From Synechococcus sp. RedBA-s (lineage in GTDB: Bacteria; Cyanobacteriota; Cyanobacteriia; PCC-6307; Cyanobiaceae), in contig NZ_JAGQBF010000001.1 in the NCBI RefSeq assembly GCF_024345495.1, forward strand, positions 124,001 through 188,000: 64,000 nt of DNA, read 5' to 3'. Below the pieces are notes generated by a model, which saw only the letters and a program-made list of their open reading frames with translations, ran no database searches and was not told where the DNA came from. Made by a program: the position numbers and the translations under genes. Of the stretch, positions 53,961-63,950 are shown piece by piece. The number at the start of each line of letters is the position of its first letter. Within the stretch, counting starts at the first letter, position 1.

Positions 53961-54629
53961 ATGGACCAGAACAAATCCGTCAAATCCCTGCGCATTGAAC
54001 TGCGCTGGTCCGCCGCCTTCGCCGTGGTCGTCCTCTGGGCGCTGGAGCGAGGGCTGCCCAACCGGTTCCGGCTCCTTCCTGCCGGCTACGACTTCATCCT
54101 CTTCGGCATGGCGTTAATCCCGATGCTGGCCGTCGGACTGACGGCCGGCAGCCGGAGGTGGTTGCGGATCGAGCGCGTGACCACCGCCCTCTTCGTTGCG
54201 GTCACCGGCAGCATCACGCTGGCGAGTCTGGTCATTCTGATTGAGGAGATGCTGTTTGGCCGAGGACAGCTCAGTGCCATTGAGCTGCTCGCCTCCGGGG
54301 TCGCGATCTGGGTCTCCAACGTGGTCACCTTCTCCCTGACGTTCTGGCATGTCGATCGCGGCGGCCCCGAGGCGAGGCTCAATCGTCTGCCCATCCGGGC
54401 GGACTGGTTCTTCCCCCAGGAGGGGGTTCCCGATGCCGTGAGCCCAGACTGGCGACCCACCTTCATCGATTACCTGTTCCTGGGCTTTTCGACGGCGACG
54501 GCCTTCAGCCCCACCGGGGCCATCCCGCTCAGCGCGCGGGCCATGCTGCTGATGATGCTCGAAAGCTCCATCTCCCTGTTGACCATCGCCGTGATCGCGG
54601 CCAGGGCCATCAACATCCTCGGCAGTTGA
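53961..54629 (+). CDS. Integral membrane protein of unknown function
   Basis: 222 residues, 5 nt after the sulfatase stop, so the two are probably co-transcribed. Hydrophobic spans are AAFAVVVLWALERGL, FILFGMALIPMLAVGL, ALFVAVTGSITLASLVILIEEML, IELLASGVAIWVSNVVTFSLTFW, and a conserved-looking end YLFLGFSTATAFSPTGAIPLSARAMLLMMLESSISLLTIAVIAARAINIL. The last motif is seen in cyanobacterial DUF1345-like proteins, but I am not certain of the family. Confidence 0.75.
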   Translation: MDQNKSVKSLRIELRWSAAFAVVVLWALERGLPNRFRLLPAGYDFILFGMALIPMLAVGLTAGSRRWLRIERVTTALFVAVTGSITLASLVILIEEMLFGRGQLSAIELLASGVAIWVSNVVTFSLTFWHVDRGGPEARLNRLPIRADWFFPQEGVPDAVSPDWRPTFIDYLFLGFSTATAFSPTGAIPLSARAMLLMMLESSISLLTIAVIAARAINILGS

Positions 54630-54983
54630 GTGCGCCGTTCAGTGCAAGGCCTTGGGGACCCCCAAGCCGGAGCCGATGTTCCATCATGCCGTGCCGTGCC
54701 GTGGCCTGACTGGATGCACTCGGCAATTCTCCGTTCGGCGAAGTGGAGCAGCCCAAGCTGTTGCAGGATCCTAATCAGTGTGATCAAGCTGCTGAACTTG
54801 AATGGCAATCTGCTGTCGATAGAATACGGCTTGGGCACGATCTTGATTGACATGAAGGTGACCGTTTCGCGGAAGCTGGATAATAGCTTTTGCAGCAACA
54901 TCGATGTCATTGTTGATCTCAGTGTTGACGTGGTTCTGGCCTTGCAGCGGATCCCTAGGGAATCCGCCTGCCGTGGACCCACA
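54630..54983. other. 350-nt region upstream of the RND adaptor gene
   Basis: No gene is apparent; a frame in the same phase as the adaptor gene runs through it but its residues look random. The DNA is noticeably AT-richer from 54770. The promoter-like pair described separately lies inside. Confidence 0.55.
54798..54825 (+). promoter_or_regulatory. Candidate sigma-70-type promoter for the adaptor-GUN4 unit
   Basis: TTGAAT (54798-54803), a 16-nt spacer and TAGAAT (54820-54825), about 160 nt upstream of the adaptor ATG, in an AT-richer patch. It is only a pattern match. Confidence 0.3.
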
Positions 54984-56132
54984 ATGAAGAGACCTTCTCT
55001 TTCCAGGCTGGTGCGAATGTGTCTCCCGTGGCCGGCTTCTCATCCAGGCTGCCGCATCCTCAGCGGCTCAGTGCTTGTGGGCCTGGCGGTCGCTTTGGTT
55101 GCCTGTCAGCCGGACCCTTCCAAGCCGCTGCCTAAACCCTTGGCCGTATCGGTGCAGGCAGCGGGCAGCCACAGCTTTCCAGAGGAGATTTCCAGCATCA
55201 GCACCCTTGAGGCCCCCGAGGAAGTGAGCCTGGCCGCCCAGGCCGGCGGGCGCATCCAGAGCCTGCGCATCCGCCAAGGGGATCAGGTGCGGCAGGGCCA
55301 ATTGCTCGTGGTGCTCGACCAGACCCAGCTGCAAGAGGAGGTCAAGGCTCTTCAAGGTCAGCGGGATGAGAGCCTGTTGAATTACCAGCGCTTCGACTAC
55401 CTGCAGAAACAGGGAGCTGCCAGTGCCATCCAGCGTGATGCCCTCCGTCAGAATTTCATTGCAGCAGAAGCGGGCCTAAAGGCCAAACAGGCCGATCTTG
55501 CCTACAAGGATCTACGTGCCCCGATCGACGGGGTCGTCAGTGACGTGGCCGTGAAGCCGGGTGATGTGATCCGTGCTGGCACCCCGTTCACCACCATCCA
55601 ACGGACATCCAGGTTGCTGGCGAGGCTGGAGGTGCCATCGCGCTATGGCCGGCAGGTGCGCCCTGGTCAGCCTGTTCTGCTCAACACACCCAGCGGCACC
55701 GGCATGGTGGAGGGGAGGGTGGTGTCAATCGATCCGCGGGTGAACGATGCCACCCAGACCTTCCTGGTGAAAGCGGAGCTGGACAATCCAGCCGGAGAGT
55801 TCCGCAATGGCGAACGGGTGCGTACACGGCTGATGATCGGCACACGACCCCAGCTGGCGGTCCCTGCCCTGGCTGTGACCAGAACCAGCGGCCAGACATT
55901 CGTCTTCGTGATGGGTAGCCTTTCGGATCTTGAACGTCTGCCGGGGAATGCCCCCATCGAAAAGCTGCGTACGCTCCCGCCGTCGACTCGCTTCTCTCTG
56001 AAACAGCCGGTGAAACTGGGGCCCCTGCAGGACAACCGCTACCCGGTGCTCAAGGGCCTGCAATCCGGACAAGCGGTGATCGTGAGCAACCTGTTCAGCC
56101 TGCGCCACGGCATGACGGTGACCGTGCGATGA
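54984..56132 (+). CDS. RND efflux periplasmic adaptor (HlyD/MFP) lipoprotein
   Basis: 382 residues from the ATG at 54984. N-terminal lipoprotein signal with lipobox LVAC (Cys41). Domains in order: barrel-sandwich hybrid/biotinyl-lipoyl-like half (SLAAQAGGRIQSLRIRQGDQVRQGQLLVVLDQTQLQEEV), a coiled-coil hairpin (QRDESLLNYQRFDYLQKQGAASAIQRDALRQNF), second lipoyl half (DLRAPIDGVVSDVAVKPGDVIRAG), beta-barrel, and a membrane-proximal domain. Overlaps the GUN4 gene by 4 nt (ATGA). A matching RND pump is encoded convergently 0.8 kb downstream, which is unusual for an adaptor. Confidence 0.9.
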   Translation: MKRPSLSRLVRMCLPWPASHPGCRILSGSVLVGLAVALVACQPDPSKPLPKPLAVSVQAAGSHSFPEEISSISTLEAPEEVSLAAQAGGRIQSLRIRQGDQVRQGQLLVVLDQTQLQEEVKALQGQRDESLLNYQRFDYLQKQGAASAIQRDALRQNFIAAEAGLKAKQADLAYKDLRAPIDGVVSDVAVKPGDVIRAGTPFTTIQRTSRLLARLEVPSRYGRQVRPGQPVLLNTPSGTGMVEGRVVSIDPRVNDATQTFLVKAELDNPAGEFRNGERVRTRLMIGTRPQLAVPALAVTRTSGQTFVFVMGSLSDLERLPGNAPIEKLRTLPPSTRFSLKQPVKLGPLQDNRYPVLKGLQSGQAVIVSNLFSLRHGMTVTVR

Positions 56133-56719
56133 ACGATCTCGAACAGCGGGTGCAGCATCTGGAGCAGCAGATCATGGGTCTTTCCTCCCAGCTCCAGGAG
56201 CTTCAGCAGACCTTGCTGCAGGTGGGAGATGTGCAGCGTTTTTCTCGCTTGCGGGCGTTGCTGAGCGCCGGGGATCTGGATGCCGCCGATCTGGAGACGG
56301 CTCACCTCCTCTTCGATGAACTGGCGGGTCCGGATGGGGACATCTGCCCGGAGTCGCTGGAACGGTGTCCAGCCGGTCCACTCCAGATTATCGATGCGCT
56401 CTGGCGCTCCAGCACCGGCAACCACCAGGGATTCACCGTGCAACAGCGTCTCTACCGTGATTTGGGAGGCAGTCGCGAGAGCCTCATCGCCCAGGACCAC
56501 GGCCTGTTCCATCAGTTCACCCAGCGGGTGGGCTGGCCCCTGGTGGAAGGCGTGGGCTTTGCCATGCCCGAGGACCTCACGGTGCCGGTGGCCACGGCCC
56601 TGGACACGGAGGGAGCCCTGCTGGAAGGGCATTTGCCCGTGCGCTGCTGGGCCACTGACTATGGCCTCAAGGCCGCGAACCTCTTGATGGCCCGCCTGAT
56701 CGAGGTTTTCGCTGACTGA
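56129..56719 (+). CDS. GUN4-domain protein
   Basis: 196 residues. An N-terminal coiled coil (LEQRVQHLEQQIMGLSSQLQELQQTL) is followed by a GUN4-like domain: LRALLSAGDLDAADLETAHLLFDELAG, LERCPAGPLQIIDALWRSSTGNHQGFTVQQRLYRDLGGSRE, QFTQRVGWPL. GUN4 proteins bind protoporphyrin/Mg-protoporphyrin and stimulate Mg-chelatase. This one has a changed C-terminus and is translationally coupled (ATGA) to the efflux adaptor gene, so a separate tetrapyrrole-sensing role is inferred. Its 3' end overlaps the opposite-strand small gene at 56667-56719. Confidence 0.85.
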   Translation: MNDLEQRVQHLEQQIMGLSSQLQELQQTLLQVGDVQRFSRLRALLSAGDLDAADLETAHLLFDELAGPDGDICPESLERCPAGPLQIIDALWRSSTGNHQGFTVQQRLYRDLGGSRESLIAQDHGLFHQFTQRVGWPLVEGVGFAMPEDLTVPVATALDTEGALLEGHLPVRCWATDYGLKAANLLMARLIEVFAD

Positions 56720-56948
56720 GTCTCCTCCGCTGGGCTTGGGCAATGGTGGCGAAGCCTGCAGCGACCAGTGCCCCGACCCCGGCTCCGACGCGGGGATAGG
56801 CGCGGTAAAGCCGTTGGTAGGGGAGGCTGCGAAAGCGTTCCTGGCCCGTGGGGTCCTGCCCCAGCGGCTCGATCGCCCGGCCCAGGGCGAATCCGATCGC
56901 AGCGCCGATCAGGGCGGCGAACAGGCGTTGGCGGTTGGCTCGGTTCAC
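56667..56948 (-). CDS. Small membrane protein coupled to the RND pump
   Basis: 93 residues, GTG start overlapping the RND stop by 4 nt (GTGA). One or two hydrophobic helices (RLFAALIGAAIGFALGRAIEPLG, VGAGVGALVAAGFATIAQAQ) and a basic, Arg/Ser/Pro-rich end. Translation after the pump is likely, but the last 53 nt lie antisense to the GUN4 gene. No family recognised. Confidence 0.6.
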   Translation of the reverse strand: MNRANRQRLFAALIGAAIGFALGRAIEPLGQDPTGQERFRSLPYQRLYRAYPRVGAGVGALVAAGFATIAQAQRRRLSQRKPRSGGPSRGSRP

Positions 56949-59900
56949 CTCAGACCCGGCTCAGGACTGGCAGGCGCTTCCAGGAGGTAACGCCGCTCCA
57001 GTCCCTTGATGATCACAAACAGCACCGGCGCGACCGCCAGACTGAGCACAGTGGAGACCAGATAGCCGCCAAAGCTCACCGTGCCGATCGACCAGCGGCT
57101 GATGGCACCGGCACCGGAGGCCGTCATCAGGGGGATGTAGCCCACCAGTCCCGAGGCCGCTGTCATCACGATCGGTTGGAAGCGAACCTTGGCTGCATTG
57201 ATAGCGGCCTGGGGCAGGCTCATCCCCAGCCGCAGAAACTCGTTGGCTTGCTCGACGATCAGGATGGCGTTCTTGCTGGCCATGCCGATCAGCATGAGCA
57301 GGCCCACCTGGGCAAAGATGTCGTTGCTGATCACGGGCCAGAAGCCACCGGCCTGCAGCAGGTTGGCGCGGAGCCAGATCGCCCCCATCGCACCGAGACT
57401 GGCCAGGGGCACGGTGAGCAGGATAATCAGAGGGTCGATATAGCTGCTGTACTGGGCGGCCATCACCAGAAACACCAGAACGAAGGCCAGCGCAAAGATT
57501 GCTGTGGTGGCCCCCCCTGCACTTCTCTCTTCAAGCGAGAGACCAGACCACTCGTAGCCGAAGCCAGGATCGAGGGTTTCCGCAGCCAATTGCTCCATGA
57601 CTGCAATCGCCTGGCCTGAACTATAGCCGGGGGCAGGAACCCCCTGGATCTTCACAGACTCGTAGACGTTGTAGGCCGTGATCGTGGGTGGAGCGATGAA
57701 CGGCTCGGTTTTGATGACATTCTGGAGCTGCACCAGCTCGCCGGAGCGGGAGCGCACAAAGAAAGAGCCGATGTCGCCAGGCTGGCGTCTCTGGCTCCCC
57801 TCAGCCTGTACATAGACCCGATACTGGTCAGCTCCAAGAATGAAGTCGTTGACATATTTCCCGCCGAGGTAGGCCTCAAGGGTGCCGAAGGCTTCATTGA
57901 CGTCAACGTCGAGGGCCTGCACCAGATCCCGATCCAAGGTGATGGTCATCTGCTCGGTGGCAGGAGTGAACGTGGTGGTGACCCGTTGCAGTTCAGGGCG
58001 ATCTCTGGCAGCGGCAATCAGGGTCTGGGCGTTTTGAATCAACACCTCCATCGGCTGACCGGCCCTGTTCTGGAGGTGAAACTCGAAACCGCCGGTGGCG
58101 CCGACCCCGTCAACGGGCGGGACATTGGAAGCAAAAGCAAAAGAGCCGGTTACTTCCTGCTGGAGCCTGCCATTGATCGCTTGCAGCAGGCTGAAAACGG
58201 ATTGGTTGGCCTCGGTACGTTGATCCCAGGCTTTCAAGCGCACGAAGAAGAGGTACTTGTTGTAGGCGTTGCCTTCCAGTCCGTATCCCGCTGCTCCCAA
58301 GAAACTTTCGATCTCCGGATAGCCCTTGAGAATGCCGCTCACCTGGGCGACCTGCTTCTGGGTATAGGTCAGGGCAACCGTGGGAGGACATTCTCCCAGC
58401 AGGATCATCAGGCCCTGGTCCTCATCGGGGATGAACCCAGTCGGCACAATGCCCAGCATCGCCACCGTGGCGATCAGGCCGGCCACAAAAAGTGCAAACA
58501 CAATGTGGCGGAGCTCCATCAGCTGTTGGATGGTTTTGCCGTACCAGGCCACCAGTGATCCGAACATCCGGTTGAAACCCCGGAACAACCAACCCAGTCC
58601 CCAGTTGATCCCGCGCTGTATCGCATCTGGCGGTGATCCTTCGGGGCGCAGAAACAGGGCACTGAGAGTTGGGGAGAACGTCAGAGCGTTGAATGTGGAC
58701 AACACAATCGCCGCTGCCAGGGTGACGGCGAACTGGCGGTACACGATGCCGGTGGTGCCCGGGAAGAAGCAGACCGGAATGAACACCGCTAGCTGCACCA
58801 GTGCCGCAGTGATGGTGGGAGTGGCCAGCTCGTTCATGGAATCGAGCGCCGCCTGCAGCGGCTTCATGCCCTGGCCAAGCTTGTCCTTGATCGACTGCAC
58901 GATCACCACGGCGTCGTCGGTGACGGTGCCGATCGCAAGGATGATGCCGAACATGGTGAGCTGGTTGATGCTGAAGCCCATCCCCAGCACCACCGCCATG
59001 GCGCCCACCATCGCCACCGGCATCGCCAGGGCCGGCACAACGGTGGAGCGCCAGTCCTGCAGGAACAACAGGATGGTGAGCACCGCCATCACGATGGCAT
59101 CGCGCAGGTTGCCGGTCACATCCGTCAGGGAGGTGGTGACGAACAGGGTGGAGTCGTAGGGAATCTCGAAGCGGATGCCGGGCGGGAAATCGGCGGACAG
59201 TTGTTCGATCTTTGCCTTCACCTGGTTGCCCGTATCGAGGGCATTGGCACCCGGCAACTGGTACACGAAGAGGGCCACAGAGGGCTTGCCGCTCTGGGTG
59301 GTTTCCACGTCGTAATTCTCTGCTCCCAGCTCGACCCGCCCCACATCGACAAGCTTCACCAGGGTTCCGTCAGCACCCCGCTTGATGATGAGGTTCTCGG
59401 CATCGGCCACATCGCGGAAGCGGCTTTCGGCCTTCAGGGGAATGGTCACCTCCTGACCTTTCGGGCTGGGCTGCTGCCCCAGGCGACCCGCGCCGGTCTG
59501 GATGTTCTGGTCCTGCAGGGCCCGCTCCACATCGAGCGGTGTCAAACCGAAGCCGGCCAGCTTGATCGGGTCTAGCCAGATCCGCATGGCATAGCGACGT
59601 TCTCCGATGATCGAGATATTACCGACACCCGGTACGCGCCGGATCTCATCGCTGAGGTTCTGGTCGACAAAGTTGCTGAGGAATAGTGGGTCGTAGAGCG
59701 GATCACCGCTGGCGTCGGTATCGGAGTAGAAGCCGTAGGCCACCAGGATGCTCGGCGAGGCGGCCTTCACGGTCACGCCGGTCTGCTTGACCACGTCGGG
59801 CAGGGTTGGCGACGCCTGACTGACCCTGTTCTGAACGTTGACCTGAGCAATATTGCGATCGACGGCGACTGGGAAGAAGACGTTGATGTTGGAGATGCCG

Positions 59901-60160
59901 TCGGAGGAGGTGTTGGAGGAGATGTACTTCATGTCCTCCACCCCGTTGATCTCCTTCTCCAGCACCCGGGTCACGGTGTCGAAGGTGGTGCGGGCATCCG
60001 CGCCGATGTTGGTGGCCGTGACCTGGATCTGGGTCGGTGCCAGCTGGGGCAGCTTTTCGAGGGGCAGCAGGGGGATCGCCACCCCACCGACGAGCAGAAT
60101 CACCAGGGAGCACACCGTGGTCAGAACCGGGTTGCGGATGAACCGGTCAGAAAGACTCAC
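56945..60160 (-). CDS. RND (HAE1/AcrB-type) efflux pump inner-membrane subunit
   Basis: 1071 residues, starting with GTG, full length. Twelve spans with two large periplasmic loops. Signatures: FIRNPVLTTVCSLVILLVGGVAIPLLPLEKLPQLAP, the proton-relay VTDDAVVIVQSIKD near residue 412, AITAALVQLAVFIPVCFFPGTTGIVYRQF, GIVPTGFIPDEDQGL and FAQVGLLMLIGMASKNAILIVEQANEF. HAE1-type pumps export hydrophobic compounds with an adaptor and outer-membrane factor. The adaptor is on the opposite strand just downstream; no TolC-type gene lies in the window. Confidence 0.95.
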   Translation of the reverse strand: MSLSDRFIRNPVLTTVCSLVILLVGGVAIPLLPLEKLPQLAPTQIQVTATNIGADARTTFDTVTRVLEKEINGVEDMKYISSNTSSDGISNINVFFPVAVDRNIAQVNVQNRVSQASPTLPDVVKQTGVTVKAASPSILVAYGFYSDTDASGDPLYDPLFLSNFVDQNLSDEIRRVPGVGNISIIGERRYAMRIWLDPIKLAGFGLTPLDVERALQDQNIQTGAGRLGQQPSPKGQEVTIPLKAESRFRDVADAENLIIKRGADGTLVKLVDVGRVELGAENYDVETTQSGKPSVALFVYQLPGANALDTGNQVKAKIEQLSADFPPGIRFEIPYDSTLFVTTSLTDVTGNLRDAIVMAVLTILLFLQDWRSTVVPALAMPVAMVGAMAVVLGMGFSINQLTMFGIILAIGTVTDDAVVIVQSIKDKLGQGMKPLQAALDSMNELATPTITAALVQLAVFIPVCFFPGTTGIVYRQFAVTLAAAIVLSTFNALTFSPTLSALFLRPEGSPPDAIQRGINWGLGWLFRGFNRMFGSLVAWYGKTIQQLMELRHIVFALFVAGLIATVAMLGIVPTGFIPDEDQGLMILLGECPPTVALTYTQKQVAQVSGILKGYPEIESFLGAAGYGLEGNAYNKYLFFVRLKAWDQRTEANQSVFSLLQAINGRLQQEVTGSFAFASNVPPVDGVGATGGFEFHLQNRAGQPMEVLIQNAQTLIAAARDRPELQRVTTTFTPATEQMTITLDRDLVQALDVDVNEAFGTLEAYLGGKYVNDFILGADQYRVYVQAEGSQRRQPGDIGSFFVRSRSGELVQLQNVIKTEPFIAPPTITAYNVYESVKIQGVPAPGYSSGQAIAVMEQLAAETLDPGFGYEWSGLSLEERSAGGATTAIFALAFVLVFLVMAAQYSSYIDPLIILLTVPLASLGAMGAIWLRANLLQAGGFWPVISNDIFAQVGLLMLIGMASKNAILIVEQANEFLRLGMSLPQAAINAAKVRFQPIVMTAASGLVGYIPLMTASGAGAISRWSIGTVSFGGYLVSTVLSLAVAPVLFVIIKGLERRYLLEAPASPEPGLR

Positions 60161-60215
60161 GACAGCCCCTGGGAGGTCAAGACTCTAGACCTGGTCAGCG
60201 GATGCCCATTCATGG

Positions 60216-60956
60216 TCACTCAGCCTCCCGGCCTTCGGACTGCAGGGTGAAGCGGCTGATCAGGAGGCCCATCACCACCGCCACGTAGAAGGTGCCGGTA
60301 ATGGAGATTGCTACGCTGAGTATCTGGGCCAGGGGCGTCTGGGGGGTGATGTCCCCATAGCCGACGGTGGTGAGGCTCACGAAGGAGAAATAATTGATCT
60401 TGATGAAGTTCAGGCGCCACACCGCTTCAGTCGTGTCCAACCCCTGCGGGGTGAATGCCACGTTGCTGAAGCTTCCCGGCACCAGGGTTTCCAGGGCGGC
60501 GCCGATCAGGCCGCCAGCCAGCCCCAGCATCAGGTAACCCGCCAGCGCACCGCGCAGGACCGGGGCGTTCACCGTGCGCTCCAGCGCCAGGCTGCGGATC
60601 AGCCGGGCCGCACTCCACAGGCTGAAGAGACTCCAGAGCACGATCACCGGCACACCGGTCTGGCGCAGCTCCACGGGTGTGAGATACCAGAGCACTGCGA
60701 CGGCCAACGCGGCGATCCCCAAGCCCTTGAACAGCAGTCGTTGCATCGGCCCAAAGCTGAGGACTCCGTCGGGATTGCCAAGTCCTTGGATCATCACGAC
60801 TCCCATCAGTTGGTAGGCCATGGAGGAGATGCCGTTCCATGGGTGGGGGAGGGTGAACAGGACCAGAATCAGCACGCATACGACCAGCAGCCGCGCATAG
60901 ACCGCGTGCCGGCGGGGTTGGAAGGGCTTGAAGGTGGAGCGATCTGGGTCACTCAT
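60216..60956 (-). CDS. Two-pore-type potassium ion channel
   Basis: 246 residues from the ATG at 60956 (another in-frame ATG at 60965). Five to six hydrophobic spans ([40 protein letters not shown]), then the selectivity filter [10 protein letters not shown] near residue 194, flanked by [15 protein letters not shown] and the inner helix [24 protein letters not shown]. No RCK/TrkA domain is present, so ligand gating is not indicated. It follows the RND pump's promoter region with a 55-nt gap, on the same strand, and is divergent from valS. Confidence 0.88.
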   Translation of the reverse strand: MSDPDRSTFKPFQPRRHAVYARLLVVCVLILVLFTLPHPWNGISSMAYQLMGVVMIQGLGNPDGVLSFGPMQRLLFKGLGIAALAVAVLWYLTPVELRQTGVPVIVLWSLFSLWSAARLIRSLALERTVNAPVLRGALAGYLMLGLAGGLIGAALETLVPGSFSNVAFTPQGLDTTEAVWRLNFIKINYFSFVSLTTVGYGDITPQTPLAQILSVAISITGTFYVAVVMGLLISRFTLQSEGREAE

Positions 60957-61061
60957 CGCTTCCATGGCAGGGACTGCCTGTTTAGGAGCCCCCACCATGG
61001 CCAACGGCCGACGGGCCGGCATCCTTTGAGACCATGGGGCCACTGCTGGTGCTCCGTTGCC

Positions 61062-63923
61062 ATGGCCGAGGCCACCCCTGCTCAAGCCGAGGCTGCCCTG
61101 CCCAAGACCTACGACCCTGCCGGCACCGAAGACCGCTGGCAGGCGGCCTGGGAGGAAGCCGGTGCCTTCCATCCCGATCCGAACGCCCCGGGGGAACCCT
61201 TCAGCGTGGTGATCCCGCCGCCGAATGTCACCGGCAGCCTGCATATGGGCCACGGCTTCGAGACGGCCCTGATCGACACGATCGTGCGCTTCCAGCGTCT
61301 GCAGGGCAAAAACGTGCTCTGTCTGCCCGGCACCGACCACGCCTCGATCGCGGTGCAGTCGATCCTGGAGAAGCAGATCAAGGCCGAGGGCGGCAGCAAG
61401 GACGACCTGGGCCGCGACGCCTTCCTCGAGCGTGCCTGGAGCTGGAAGGCCGAGAGCGGAGGCACGATCGTGGGTCAGCTGCGGCGCCTGGGCTACTCGG
61501 TGGATTGGCGGCGGGAGCGCTTCACCCTCGATCCCGGCCTCAACAAAGCCGTGGTGGAGGCCTTCGTGCGCCTGCACGAGCAGGGGCTGATCTACCGGGG
61601 CGAGTACCTGGTGAACTGGTGCCCGGCCTCGGGATCGGCGGTGAGCGATCTCGAGGTGGAGATGAAGGAGCTCGACGGCCACCTCTGGCACTTCCGCTAT
61701 CCGCTCACCGCTGGCGGCGGTGAGGGCTCAGGTGGTCTCGACCATCTGGTGGTGGCCACCACCCGCCCCGAAACCCTGCTGGGCGACACCGGCGTGGCCG
61801 TGCACCCCAGCGACCTCCGCTACGCCGCCCTGGTGGGCCAGACGATCACTCTGCCGCTGGTGGGCCGCGAGATCCCGATCGTGGCCGATGGGCACGTCGA
61901 TCCGGCCTTCGGCACCGGCTGCGTCAAGGTGACCCCCGCCCACGACCCCAACGACTTCGCCATCGGCGCCCGCCACGGCCTGCCCCTGATCACGGTGATG
62001 GCCAAGGACGGCACCATGAATGCCGCTAGCGGACGCTTCGCCGGGCTGGATCGCTTCGAGGCCAGGAAGGCGGTGGTGGCGGCGATGGAGGCCGAAGGCT
62101 GCCTGGTGAAGGTGGAACCCCATCGCCACAGCGTGCCGTTCTCGGATCGGGGCAAGGTGCCGGTGGAGCCGCTGCTCTCCACCCAGTGGTTCGCCCGGGC
62201 CGAACCGCTGGCCGCCCGCTGCCGCGAGGCCCTCGATCAGGGCGAACCCCACTTCGTGCCCCAGCGCTGGGAGAAGGTCTACCGCGACTGGCTCACCGAC
62301 ATCCGCGACTGGTGCATCAGCCGCCAGCTCTGGTGGGGCCACCGCATTCCCGCCTGGTTCGTGGTGAGTGAAACGGGCGGCGTGATCAGCGACGCCACCC
62401 CCTATGTGGTGGCGCGTGACGCCGTTGAAGCACAGGCGAAGGCGGAGGCGCAGTTCGGCGTCGCCAGCCGGGCGGAAGGGCGGGAGCTGCAGCTGGAGCA
62501 GGACCCCGACGTGCTCGACACCTGGTTCTCCAGTGGCCTCTGGCCCTTCTCCACCCTGGGCTGGCCCGACGAAAACGCCGCCGATCTGGCCACCTGGTAT
62601 CCCACCAGCGTGCTGGTGACCGGCTTCGACATCATCTTCTTCTGGGTGGCGCGGATGACGATGCTGGCCGGGGCCATGGAGCCCGCCTGCGCGGGACAGC
62701 CCTGGATGCCGTTTGCCGACGTGATGATCCATGGCCTGGTGCGGGATGAGAACAACCGCAAGATGAGCAAGAGCGCCGGCAACGGCATCGACCCGCTGCC
62801 GCTGATTGAGCGCTACGGCGCCGACGCCCTGCGCTTCGCCTTGGTGCGCGAGGTGGCCGGCGCCGGCCAGGACATCCGCCTCGACTACGACCGCGCCACG
62901 GGCAGCTCGGCCACGGTGGAGGCAGCCCGCAACTTCGCCAACAAGCTCTGGAACGCCACTCGCTTCGCCCTGATCAACCTGGGCGGCGAAACGCCAGCCT
63001 CCCTGGGCGAACCCGATCCCGCTCACCTCACCCTGGCCGACCGCTGGATCCTCTCGCGGCTGGCGCGGGTGAACCAGGAAACAGCCCAGCGCTACGGCAG
63101 CTACGCCCTCGGTGAATCGGCCAAGGGGCTCTACGAATTCGCCTGGAACGAGGTGTGTGACTGGACGATTGAGCTGCTCAAGCGGCGGCTCAACCCCCGG
63201 CCCTCCAGCGAGGGCGACATCCCGGGCGAGACCCTCAGCCCCGAAGCCCTGGCCGATCAGCAGGTGGCCCGGCAGGTGCTGGCCAAGGTGCTGACCGAAT
63301 TGCTGGTGCTGCTGCATCCGCTGATGCCCCACCTGAGTGAGGAGCTCTGGCACGGGCTCACCGGCGCCCCGGAAGAAACCTTTCTGGCCCTGCAGGCCTG
63401 GCCGGCTGTGAACGAGGCGGCCCTCGATGAGGCGCTGGAAGCCCAGTTCGCTGAATTGATCGAAGCGATCCGGGTGGTGCGCAACCTGCGGGCCGTGGCG
63501 GGCCTCAAACCCTCCCAGAGCGCGCCGGTGGTGTTCCTCACCAGCCGGCCGGAGCTGGCGGCGGTGCTGCGCGAGGCCACGGGCGACATCACCGCCCTCA
63601 CCCGGGCGACCTCGGTGGAGGTGCGCGATCCGGCCGCTGCGGATGCGTCTGCCGTCGGTGAGCGCTGCCTGGCGGCGGTCAGCGGTGAACTGCAGGTGCT
63701 GTTGCCGATCGAGGGCCTGGTCGACATCGAGGCCCTGCGCGGCCGCCTGGAGAAAGACCTCGCCAAGGCGGAGAAGGAGATCAAGGGCCTGGCTGGCCGC
63801 CTCGCCAACCCCAACTTCGCCGGTAAGGCGCCGCCGGAGGTGGTGGCCGAGTGCCGCGCCAACCTGGCCGAAGCCGAGGCCCAGGCGGCTCTGGCCCGGG
63901 GGCGGCTGGCGGGGCTTGGCTGA
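61062..63923 (+). CDS. valS: Valyl-tRNA synthetase
   Basis: 953 residues from the ATG at 61062. Class Ia synthetase: the HIGH-like HMGH motif near residue 60 ([10 protein letters not shown]), a large editing domain ([38 protein letters not shown]), KMSKS near 566 ([14 protein letters not shown]), the anticodon-binding domain, and a C-terminal coiled-coil arm ([38 protein letters not shown]). Full length. Upstream extension of the frame to 60741 is antisense to the channel gene and not used. Confidence 0.97.
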   Translation: MAEATPAQAEAALPKTYDPAGTEDRWQAAWEEAGAFHPDPNAPGEPFSVVIPPPNVTGSLHMGHGFETALIDTIVRFQRLQGKNVLCLPGTDHASIAVQSILEKQIKAEGGSKDDLGRDAFLERAWSWKAESGGTIVGQLRRLGYSVDWRRERFTLDPGLNKAVVEAFVRLHEQGLIYRGEYLVNWCPASGSAVSDLEVEMKELDGHLWHFRYPLTAGGGEGSGGLDHLVVATTRPETLLGDTGVAVHPSDLRYAALVGQTITLPLVGREIPIVADGHVDPAFGTGCVKVTPAHDPNDFAIGARHGLPLITVMAKDGTMNAASGRFAGLDRFEARKAVVAAMEAEGCLVKVEPHRHSVPFSDRGKVPVEPLLSTQWFARAEPLAARCREALDQGEPHFVPQRWEKVYRDWLTDIRDWCISRQLWWGHRIPAWFVVSETGGVISDATPYVVARDAVEAQAKAEAQFGVASRAEGRELQLEQDPDVLDTWFSSGLWPFSTLGWPDENAADLATWYPTSVLVTGFDIIFFWVARMTMLAGAMEPACAGQPWMPFADVMIHGLVRDENNRKMSKSAGNGIDPLPLIERYGADALRFALVREVAGAGQDIRLDYDRATGSSATVEAARNFANKLWNATRFALINLGGETPASLGEPDPAHLTLADRWILSRLARVNQETAQRYGSYALGESAKGLYEFAWNEVCDWTIELLKRRLNPRPSSEGDIPGETLSPEALADQQVARQVLAKVLTELLVLLHPLMPHLSEELWHGLTGAPEETFLALQAWPAVNEAALDEALEAQFAELIEAIRVVRNLRAVAGLKPSQSAPVVFLTSRPELAAVLREATGDITALTRATSVEVRDPAAADASAVGERCLAAVSGELQVLLPIEGLVDIEALRGRLEKDLAKAEKEIKGLAGRLANPNFAGKAPPEVVAECRANLAEAEAQAALARGRLAGLG

Positions 63924-63947
63924 GCTGTGCCGCATCGGCACAGCTCA
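63921..63947. terminator. Hairpin overlapping the valS stop
   Basis: TGAGCTGTGCCG, loop CAT, CGGCACAGCTCA: a perfect 12-bp stem that begins with the valS stop codon. There is no T-run after it, so a standard intrinsic terminator is not shown; it may protect the transcript end or slow convergent transcription. Confidence 0.55.
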
Positions 63948-63950
63948 GCC

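Noticed and set aside
61728-63941. A 737-codon minus-strand open frame across valS
   Set aside because: It is the antisense shadow of valS in GC-rich DNA; its translation is rich in Gly/His/Arg/Ala without any family signature, while the plus strand has full ValRS motifs.
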